In this document: positions 1 through 5,056 of the stretch, one piece after another
Position numbering within the stretch: position 1 is the first letter of the stretch
How the letters are laid out: each line of letters begins with the position of its first letter
Origin: Gemmatimonas sp. UBA2094
Lineage (GTDB): Bacteria; Gemmatimonadota; Gemmatimonadetes; Gemmatimonadales; Gemmatimonadaceae
DNA: 7,979 nucleotides
Reading direction: 5' to 3'
Assembly: GCA_002331565.1 (NCBI GenBank)
Contig: DCZC01000188.1
Coordinates: forward strand, 1 to 7,979
The notes under the pieces: generated by a model
What the model was told of the DNA's origin: nothing
What the model saw: the letters and a program-made list of their open reading frames with translations, nothing else
The model's database searches: none
Position numbers and translations under genes: made by a program

Positions 1-236
1 CCGCCCCCCGCCGCCAGTGGCGCCTCGGGGCCTACCACCACCAGCTCCACCTGCTCCTGTTCGGCCAGCGCCGCCACCTCGCGCGGGTCGTTCGCGTTGA
101 TGCTCACCAGACGCGCCAGTTCGGCGATACCCGGGTTGCCCGGAGCGGCGATCAGTTCGACCGGCGTGTTCTCGCGCGACAATGCATCTGCCAGGGCATG
201 TTCACGGCCGCCCGAGCCGAGGAGGAGGATCTTCAT
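1..236 (-). CDS. purD: Phosphoribosylamine--glycine ligase (GARS), N-terminal part, cut by window edge
   Basis: Translating the minus strand from the ATG at 236 gives 78 complete codons beginning MKILLLGSGGREHALADAL. They continue through AAPGNPGIAELA (about residues 31-42) and end in VELVVVGPEAPLAAGG at the edge. The GSGGREHAL nucleotide-fold start, the PGNPG loop and VVGPEAPL are signatures of the PurD N-terminal domain. PurD is a cytosolic enzyme that joins phosphoribosylamine and glycine with ATP in the second step of de novo purine synthesis. Full-length proteins are about 420-430 residues, so less than a fifth is present. The ATG is fixed by the family's conserved MK(I/V)L start. There is no Shine-Dalgarno sequence before it; instead a TAGATT box lies 7 nt upstream. 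It is 51 bp downstream of the M48-like gene on the same strand and could also be read through from it. Confidence 0.93.
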   Translation of the reverse strand, partial: MKILLLGSGGREHALADALSRENTPVELIAAPGNPGIAELARLVSINANDPREVAALAEQEQVELVVVGPEAPLAAGG

Positions 237-243
237 GAGCAGA

Positions 244-249
244 AATCTA
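244..249 (-). promoter_or_regulatory. Candidate -10 box (TAGATT) for purD, possibly leaderless
   Basis: On the minus strand TAGATT lies 7 nt before the purD ATG, so transcription would start at or next to the start codon. No purine-rich ribosome site is present. I see no convincing -35 hexamer at 16-18 bp, so this rests on the -10-like match and its position only. Confidence 0.35.
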
Positions 250-287
250 GCCGAGGCTGGCACTGCTGGCGTTGTCCGACGAGCTGT

Positions 288-1349
288 TTACGACCCCGGT
301 GGCTGCTCCGGGGCCGGCGGCTCACTCGGCGGCGGTGGCGGCGAGGCCGAAGGCCCCGCGTCTCCCATGCTTGCTGCGGCTTTGAATGCGTCACGGAACG
401 CATCGGCGGCACGGTTGATCACGCCCCCCACGGCGTCGGTAGCTTCCTTGGCCATTTCCTTGTAGTAGTCGCTCGCGTCACGCATGTCGTCGCGGAACGG
501 TCGCTCGGCCTCACTGCCGCGACGGATGTAATCGCCGCCCAGAATCGTCCCGTATGCCCCAGACTGTTGCCAGCGATGCAGTTCACCAGCGCGCACGGTG
601 TGGAACGGGTGTTCGCGCAGCGCGGTGTTGAGCGCCTTGAGAATACTTTCCCACGCCGTACCGCCCATCTCGTACTCCGCCGCCTGCGCGAGATAGGCGT
701 CGAGGTCGAGCGTGTCGCCTTCTTGCTTGCCACCGGCCAGCTTGAGGAAGGTCATGAGACTGGCGCGCGGGTCCTGTGTACCGAGCATACCGGCACGGTC
801 GGCGCTGAGCTCCGACTTGCGGTACCACTCGAGCAACGCGAGTTGAAAGGGGAGCAACGCGATGCTCGCCAGCAGCGGCAGCGCACTCATGCCGAAGAAG
901 AGCACGATAAGCGCGATGGTACGATAGGTCGTGCGCCCGGTCATGATGTTTCCGAGCTGCTGCGCGAGAACGAAACGCTGCTCGTCGCGATCCAGAAGCT
1001 CGAGCGTGCCTGAACTGATGACGATGAAGGGCTGGTCGAAGCCCACGGCCCCCGCGTTGGCGATGGGCGTCTGCGCCACGTAGAGCTGCGGCGCCGGGCG
1101 CCCCGCGTTCGGCCAGTCGAGCGTCTGCAGCACATCCTGGTAGATGGCGTACAGGGCCGGTCGCTGCGTGGGGCCCACGAGCACGGCGTCGCCGAGAAAC
1201 AGGTTGCGTACGCCCCGTTCGCCGAAGACCCCGGCGATCCGGCGCACGACGTCGTCGAATCCCGGCAGGGCACGCAAGGCGCGCAACGCCGCCCGGTCAG
1301 CCGGATGCTCCCATGTCACGGAGCTGATCTGAGTCAGTTGGCTTGGCAT
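288..1349 (-). CDS. M48-family (Ste24/HtpX-like) peptidase homologue with degenerate zinc site; probable pseudoprotease
   Basis: The 353-residue protein has the layout of an M48 metallopeptidase: an N-terminal region with PQLYVAQTPIANAGAVG (about 87-103) and PFIVISSGTLELL (107-119), the motif helix, a hydrophobic segment (about 144-172), SELSADRAG (179-187) and REHPFHTVRAGEL (245-257). In active members the helix reads HExxH. Here residues 129-134 are AQQLGN, so both zinc histidines and the catalytic glutamate are replaced (Q130, Q131, N134). The third ligand, E180, is kept. The frame is open throughout, so this is not a simple frameshift. After residue 285 come a charged helical stretch (DYYKEMAKEATDAVGGV) and a proline-rich tail (about 332-353). 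The hydrophobic segment suggests membrane association. I chose the ATG at 1349 because an in-frame ATG at 1433 would add 28 residues encoded within the palindrome. A non-proteolytic scaffold or binding role is inference; the family match is good. Confidence 0.8.
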   Translation of the reverse strand: MPSQLTQISSVTWEHPADRAALRALRALPGFDDVVRRIAGVFGERGVRNLFLGDAVLVGPTQRPALYAIYQDVLQTLDWPNAGRPAPQLYVAQTPIANAGAVGFDQPFIVISSGTLELLDRDEQRFVLAQQLGNIMTGRTTYRTIALIVLFFGMSALPLLASIALLPFQLALLEWYRKSELSADRAGMLGTQDPRASLMTFLKLAGGKQEGDTLDLDAYLAQAAEYEMGGTAWESILKALNTALREHPFHTVRAGELHRWQQSGAYGTILGGDYIRRGSEAERPFRDDMRDASDYYKEMAKEATDAVGGVINRAADAFRDAFKAAASMGDAGPSASPPPPPSEPPAPEQPPGS

Positions 1350-1354
1350 GGGGG

Positions 1355-1360
1355 ACAGTA
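1355..1360 (-). promoter_or_regulatory. Candidate -10 box (TACTGT) for the M48-like gene, possibly leaderless
   Basis: TACTGT on the minus strand ends 5 nt before the chosen ATG at 1349; the intervening bases are all C. No Shine-Dalgarno sequence is present. A TTGCAA (1381-1386) could act as a -35 element, but the 20-bp spacer is longer than usual. Confidence 0.3.
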
Positions 1361-1392
1361 CGGAAGTCGGCAGTGAAAGGTTGCAATGCTGC

Positions 1393-1480
1393 CTGAAGAC
1401 TGAGGACCGATAGCTGAGAACTCCCCCGAGCATCGCGCGATGCCCGGGGGAGTTCTCAGCGTTCAGCGTTCGGTGTTCAG
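1393..1480. repeat. 88-bp imperfect palindrome made of 7-bp repeats around a strong stem; possible terminator
   Basis: The inner arms 1413-1435 and 1438-1460 are complementary at 22 of 23 positions; the only mismatch is A1429 against C1444. They could fold into a very stable hairpin. Outside this, each arm is a run of four heptamers with the same register. Right arm, plus strand: TTCTCAG, CGTTCAG, CGTTCGG, TGTTCAG. Left arm, minus strand: TTCTCAG, CTATCGG, TCCTCAG, TCTTCAG. The element starts 9 bp after the cystathionine enzyme's stop codon and ends 43 bp before the M48-like start codon. It could terminate or stabilise the upstream transcript, but no T-run follows the stem on either strand, so it is not a textbook intrinsic terminator. 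A dispersed intergenic repeat is an equally good reading. Confidence 0.8.
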
Positions 1481-1489
1481 TCTACTCCC

Positions 1490-2659
1490 TCAAATCCCGA
1501 CCAACGCCTGCTCCAGATCTTCGATCAGGTCCTCGGCGTCCTCGATACCGCAGCTGAGGCGCACCATCCCGTCGGTAAGCCCCATGGCGTCCTTCACCTC
1601 CGCCGGGACCGAGCCGTGGGTCATCGTGTAGGGGTGATTGGTGAGGCTTTCCACGCCGCCGAGCGACTCGGCCAACGAAAATACGCGCACCTTCTCGAGG
1701 AACGACCGGGCGTTGTCCAGGGACCCGAGGTCGAGCGTCATCATGCCGCCGAAAGCGCTCATCTGGCGCTTGGCGAGCTCGTGGTGCGGGTGTGAGGGCA
1801 GCCCCGGGTAGATGACACGTTCGGCGCCGAGGCGACCCACCAGGAAGTCGGCGATAGCCCGGCCGTTCAGGTCGTGCTGCTTCATCCGCAGCGGGAGGGT
1901 TTTCGTCCCACGCAGGGCGAGCCAAGCGTCGAACGGGCCCGGGACGGCCCCGGCCGCATTGAGGATGAACTGCAGGCGATCGGCCAGGTCGTCCTCAAGC
2001 ACGACGGCGAGCCCGCCGATCATATCGGAGTGACCGTTGATGTACTTCGTGGTCGAATGCCAGACGATGTCCGCGCCCATCTCGAGCGGGCGCTGGTAGA
2101 TCGGCGTCGCGAAGGTGTTGTCGACGATCAGCAGGGCCTGATGGCGCTTCGCGATGTCGCTCATGGCGCGCAGGTCGGTCAGACGCATGAGCGGGTTCGT
2201 CGGCGTTTCCACGAGGAGTGCCCGCGTGGTGGACGTCATCGCCTCTTCCACCCGCTGCGGTTCGCTCGTATCCACGTATGTGAAGGACAGCCCCATATGC
2301 CGAAGAATCCGATCGAACAGCCGGAAGGTACCGCCGTACACATTCTCGGCGCACACGATATGATCGCCGGCCCGGAACAGCTTCATGATCGAATCGAGGC
2401 ACCCCATGCCGCTGCCGAATGCGAAGCCGTGCGTGCCGCCCTCGAGGACGGCCACGTTGCGTTCGAGCGCCTGTCGCGTGGGGTTCTTCCCGCGGGCGTA
2501 TTCGTACCCCTTGTTGACGCCGATGCTCTCCTGCACGTAGGTGCTGGTGAGGTACAACGGGGTCATGATGGCGCCGGACACCGGGTCGGGGCGCTGGCCA
2601 GCGTGGATGGCGCGGGTCGCGAAACCGCCCGCCAGATCTTCGTCGAAAATGCGCGTCAT
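1490..2659 (-). CDS. metB: Cystathionine gamma-synthase / gamma-lyase (PLP-dependent trans-sulfuration enzyme)
   Basis: The 389-residue protein is full length for the Cys/Met-metabolism PLP family (fold type I, homotetramer, cytosol). Visible active-site parts are Y54 and R56 in YEYARGKNPTR (phosphate contact from the neighbouring subunit), the G82-SGM phosphate loop, Y108 in ENVYGGT (ring stacking), D180 in VDNTFATP, the Schiff-base lysine K205 in HSTTKYINGHSD, and R368 in VRLSCGIE for the substrate carboxylate. Synthase members join an activated homoserine to cysteine; lyase members split cystathionine. Stretches such as AVPGPFDAWLALRGTKTL and VIYPGLPSHPHHELAKRQM resemble gamma-lyases as much as MetB, so the direction cannot be settled and the symbol is provisional. 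The ATG at 2659 begins the conserved sequence; a GGAG lies 3 nt before it. An in-frame ATG at 2791 would add 44 residues with no family likeness and overlap the upstream gene. Confidence 0.93.
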   Translation of the reverse strand: MTRIFDEDLAGGFATRAIHAGQRPDPVSGAIMTPLYLTSTYVQESIGVNKGYEYARGKNPTRQALERNVAVLEGGTHGFAFGSGMGCLDSIMKLFRAGDHIVCAENVYGGTFRLFDRILRHMGLSFTYVDTSEPQRVEEAMTSTTRALLVETPTNPLMRLTDLRAMSDIAKRHQALLIVDNTFATPIYQRPLEMGADIVWHSTTKYINGHSDMIGGLAVVLEDDLADRLQFILNAAGAVPGPFDAWLALRGTKTLPLRMKQHDLNGRAIADFLVGRLGAERVIYPGLPSHPHHELAKRQMSAFGGMMTLDLGSLDNARSFLEKVRVFSLAESLGGVESLTNHPYTMTHGSVPAEVKDAMGLTDGMVRLSCGIEDAEDLIEDLEQALVGI

Positions 2660-2693
2660 GGGCTCCGGATCGTCCGTGGGGAGATGCAGCGGG

Positions 2694-2699
2694 AAGCTA
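2694..2699 (-). promoter_or_regulatory. Candidate -10 box (TAGCTT) upstream of the cystathionine enzyme gene
   Basis: TAGCTT on the minus strand would start transcription near 2687, giving a leader of about 28 nt that includes the GGAG at 2663-2666. No good -35 is visible. It lies in the 118-bp gap after the AMP-ligase-like gene, which has no obvious terminator, so read-through from upstream is also possible. The rest of the gap shows no riboswitch that I can recognise. Confidence 0.22.
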
Positions 2700-2777
2700 G
2701 CGCGGCGGCGCACGCACGGCGAGGCGGGCGCAGCGTGCCGGGTAGCCTGCGGAGCATCCCCGCCACGGCAATCCCCC

Positions 2778-3446
2778 CTATGTGCGCGCACCCGTGTCCA
2801 CGGTGCCCCCGACGAGTAACGGCGCCACGAGTTCCCGCACGATCGACTCGGGTGACACGGGTGTGCTCGCCCACGTCGTGTGGTGCAATGGCGTCAGCTG
2901 GTGGTCCCGCAGTACCCGACGCGCCGCGACGAGGAGGTCGGCGTGCGTCAGCACCGCCCCGTGCGGTTCGAGGCGCAGGCACTCCTCCGGCGATCCCGGA
3001 CTGTCGGTATCGCCGACGAGATCGAGCGCGAAGTGCGAGCCCAGATCGATCATGTGGTCTCGTCCGAGAGCGCACACGCGTGCCCGGCTCGGCGCCTCGT
3101 CGAGCAACACGAACGGGGTGTCCGCCGGCACTGCCGGGAGCCACGCCTGCGAGGTGAATACCGCTCCGACATCGTGCGTGCGCAGCATCGCCGCGATGGC
3201 GTCTACGGAGACCGTGAGCGGGTCGAGCAGGACCATCGATCGGCCATCACTTGCCGCGAGCGCCACCAGCCACGGCGCCCCAAGCGGTAGCAACACCGCG
3301 GAACGCCGCCCCGCCAGCACGCGCACGAGGGGGGCGGATCGCTGCAACAGGGTGACGCCGGCGGCCACGAGGGCCGTCACGTCGTGGGCACCCACGCGGC
3401 CACCGGCCGCGGCCAGCGCATAGGGAAGCAAGGCCAACGGGTCCAT
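2778..3446 (-). CDS. Truncated AMP-binding (acyl/aryl-CoA ligase-like) protein with degenerate ATP loop
   Basis: The 222-residue protein resembles only the N-terminal lobe of the adenylate-forming ligases. SAVLLPLGAPWLVALAASDG (49-68), MVLLDPLTVSVDAIAAML (71-88) and DVGAVFTSQAWLP (92-104) follow the usual substrate-domain pattern. GAVLTHADLLVAAR (163-176) matches the segment just after the ATP-binding P-loop. The P-loop itself (normally TSGTTGxPKG) is replaced by EECLRLEPHG (154-163), leaving only the proline and final glycine. The protein stops after APLLVGG (208-214), before the adenine-binding motif, the hinge and the C-terminal lobe; complete ligases are about 500 residues or more. Only 118 bp separate it from the next gene, so the missing part is not just downstream. 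It starts with ATG and no Shine-Dalgarno sequence. It is either a decayed gene or a small protein with another job. Family assignment is moderately sure; function is unknown. Confidence 0.62.
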   Translation of the reverse strand: MDPLALLPYALAAAGGRVGAHDVTALVAAGVTLLQRSAPLVRVLAGRRSAVLLPLGAPWLVALAASDGRSMVLLDPLTVSVDAIAAMLRTHDVGAVFTSQAWLPAVPADTPFVLLDEAPSRARVCALGRDHMIDLGSHFALDLVGDTDSPGSPEECLRLEPHGAVLTHADLLVAARRVLRDHQLTPLHHTTWASTPVSPESIVRELVAPLLVGGTVDTGART

Positions 3447-3451
3447 ACGTC

Positions 3452-3457
3452 AGGATA
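3452..3457 (-). promoter_or_regulatory. Candidate -10 box (TATCCT) for the AMP-ligase-like gene, possibly leaderless
   Basis: TATCCT on the minus strand ends 5 nt before the ATG at 3446, placing the transcript start at about the start codon. There is no ribosome site and no clear -35. This is the left half of the divergent control region. Confidence 0.35.
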
Positions 3458-3577
3458 ACGCCCGGTGCCTGAGCGCGCGCCGGTGGTGCGGCCGATGGCC
3501 CGGGCTGTGCCCCTGCGGTCGGCACTCGTCTGAATTCCCGCGAACCGGCGTTCCGGGCCAGCGGGACGCCGCGCTGA

Positions 3578-3607
3578 TTGGTTCCGTGGCTGTAAGGTGT
3601 CTAGTTT
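3578..3607 (+). promoter_or_regulatory. Candidate promoter for glmM-glmS (TTGGTT, 18 bp, TAGTTT)
   Basis: TTGGTT at 3578-3583 and TAGTTT at 3602-3607 resemble -35 and -10 elements with an 18-bp spacer. They sit in a locally less GC-rich part of the divergent region. Transcription would begin near 3614 and give a leader of about 46 nt that contains the glmM ribosome site. Both hexamers are imperfect. Confidence 0.35.
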
Positions 3608-3649
3608 TCCGGAATGCGTACGGACGGGCATGTCCCAGCGCTTCAATTC

Positions 3650-3655
3650 GAGGAG
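3650..3655 (+). promoter_or_regulatory. Ribosome binding site deciding the glmM start
   Basis: GAGGAG lies 4 nt before the ATG at 3660. It selects this codon over the in-frame GTG at 3597, whose 21 extra residues show no family likeness, and over the ATG at 3678. Confidence 0.75.
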
Positions 3656-3659
3656 TACT

Positions 3660-5024
3660 ATGGCGTTCGACGGGCTGATGGTGAGTGTGTCCGGTGTGCG
3701 TGGCCGGGTGGGCGAGGCGCTGACGCCGGAGGTGGTCGCCACCTTCGCGGCGGCTTTCGGCGCGTGGGCATCGCGCAGCGGTAACCGCCGCGTGGTCGTG
3801 GGACGCGACAGCCGCGTGTCCGGCCCCATGTTCACCCGCATCGTGCACGGGGCACTGGAGTCGGTCGGCTGCACCGTGATCGACATCGGCATGGCGCCCA
3901 CGCCCACCATTCAGCTCGCGGTCGAGCATCATCACGCAGCGGGTGGACTCGGCATCACGGCGAGCCACAACCCGATCGAGTGGAACGCCCTCAAGTTCAT
4001 CGGGCCGTCCGGGTTGTTCCTCTCCGCCGCCGAAGGCGCGGCAATGCGCGCGCTGCTCGACACCGGAATCCCACGCGCCACGTGGGACCAACTCGGTGCG
4101 ATCGAGCAGGACGACGAGGCCATCGTGCGCCACATTGCGCAGGTGCTGGCGTTGCCCTGGCTCGACGTCGACGGCATCCGCGCTCAGCGCTACCGGGTCG
4201 CGCTCGACTGCTGCCATGGGGCGGGCAGCGTGATCATGCCGCAGCTGCTCACCGAACTGGGCTGTGAAGTGTATGCGATCAACATGGAGGCGGATGGCCG
4301 CTTCCACCGTCCGCCCGAACCGGTGCCGGAAAACCTCGGTGAGCTCGAAGCGCTCGTGAAGGCCACGCAGGCGCACATTGGCTTCGCCACCGACCCCGAC
4401 GTCGATCGTCTCGCCCTCGTGCTCGATGACGGCAAAGCGCCCGGTGAGGACTACACGCTCGCTTTTGCGGCGCGCACCGTCCTCAAGCACCGTCGTGGCC
4501 CCGTGGTCACCAATCTGTCCACCAGCAAGGTGGTATCCGACGTGGCCGCCGAGATGGGCGTGCCGTTCCATTTTGCCAAGGTCGGCGAGGTGAACGTGGC
4601 GCTCGCCATGCGCGACGCCGGTGCCACGATCGGCGGCGAGGGCAACGGCGGCGTGATTTTGCCGGAGATGCATCTCGGTCGTGATGCCCCGGTGGGGGCC
4701 GCACTCATGCTGCAGCTGATGCTCGAGGAGGGGCGGCCCCTGTCGGCACTGGTGGCGGCCAAGCCTCGCTACGTGATCGTGAAGGACAAGCTCGACCGCC
4801 CCGACGCGGCGCTCGACGCGGTATACGAGGCGCTTCGCGGTGCGTTCGCCGATGCCGTGGCCGACACTCAGGACGGGTTGCGACTCGATTGGCCCGACCG
4901 CTGGGTGCACCTGCGCCCGTCGGGCACGGAACCGATCGTGCGCGTCATCGCCGAAGCGCCGACGCAGGACGCGGCGCGTGAACTCATTGCGCAGGCGCGG
5001 GCACCGCTCTCGGCGCTCGTCTGA
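3660..5024 (+). CDS. glmM: Phosphoglucosamine mutase (alpha-D-phosphohexomutase family)
   Basis: The 454-residue protein has all four landmarks of the phosphohexomutases: the phosphoserine loop GITASHNP (98-105, catalytic S102), the Mg-binding loop TDPDVDR (244-250, D245, D247, D249), the sugar loop GGEGNGG (325-331) and the phosphate loop RPSGTEP (419-425). GlmM converts glucosamine-6-phosphate to glucosamine-1-phosphate in UDP-GlcNAc synthesis. The family also includes phosphomannomutases and phosphoglucomutases. The GEGNGG loop is the form I associate with archaeal and Bacteroidota members rather than the GEQSGH of E. coli GlmM, so sequence alone does not fix the substrate. The call to GlmM rests largely on glmS following after 32 bp in the same direction, probably as one operon. 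Length is normal and no residue of these motifs is missing. Confidence 0.87.
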   Translation: MAFDGLMVSVSGVRGRVGEALTPEVVATFAAAFGAWASRSGNRRVVVGRDSRVSGPMFTRIVHGALESVGCTVIDIGMAPTPTIQLAVEHHHAAGGLGITASHNPIEWNALKFIGPSGLFLSAAEGAAMRALLDTGIPRATWDQLGAIEQDDEAIVRHIAQVLALPWLDVDGIRAQRYRVALDCCHGAGSVIMPQLLTELGCEVYAINMEADGRFHRPPEPVPENLGELEALVKATQAHIGFATDPDVDRLALVLDDGKAPGEDYTLAFAARTVLKHRRGPVVTNLSTSKVVSDVAAEMGVPFHFAKVGEVNVALAMRDAGATIGGEGNGGVILPEMHLGRDAPVGAALMLQLMLEEGRPLSALVAAKPRYVIVKDKLDRPDAALDAVYEALRGAFADAVADTQDGLRLDWPDRWVHLRPSGTEPIVRVIAEAPTQDAARELIAQARAPLSALV

Positions 5025-5042
5025 ACCGCTTGGCGCTGTCCC

Positions 5043-5046
5043 GGAG
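5043..5046 (+). promoter_or_regulatory. Ribosome binding site for glmS
   Basis: GGAG lies 10 nt before the glmS ATG, inside the 32-bp gap after glmM. It allows separate initiation on a shared glmM-glmS transcript. The gap is far too small for a glmS ribozyme. Confidence 0.55.
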
Positions 5047-5056
5047 CTGAACTCTT

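Noticed and set aside
198..1013. 271-codon plus-strand frame opposite the M48-like gene
   Set aside because: Its composition is rich in R, H, E and V with no family likeness; the minus-strand frame carries conserved M48 features. It also overlaps the start of purD.
1350..1433. Longer N-terminus of the M48-like protein starting at 1433
   Set aside because: The extra 28 codons run through the palindrome tip and left repeat arm, encode nothing like the family, and have no ribosome site.
2660..2777. SAM or other sulfur-related riboswitch upstream of the cystathionine enzyme
   Set aside because: The 118-bp gap shows no conserved riboswitch core that I can recognise and only weak short stems. A covariance-model search would settle it.
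1874..3157. 427-codon plus-strand frame opposite the cystathionine enzyme and AMP-ligase-like gene
   Set aside because: It is antisense across two genes and the gap between them, ends in low-complexity R/A/P sequence, and has no motif.
5025..5056. glmS ribozyme or leader riboswitch before glmS
   Set aside because: Only 32 bp separate glmM and glmS, too short for the ribozyme, and a normal GGAG site is present.
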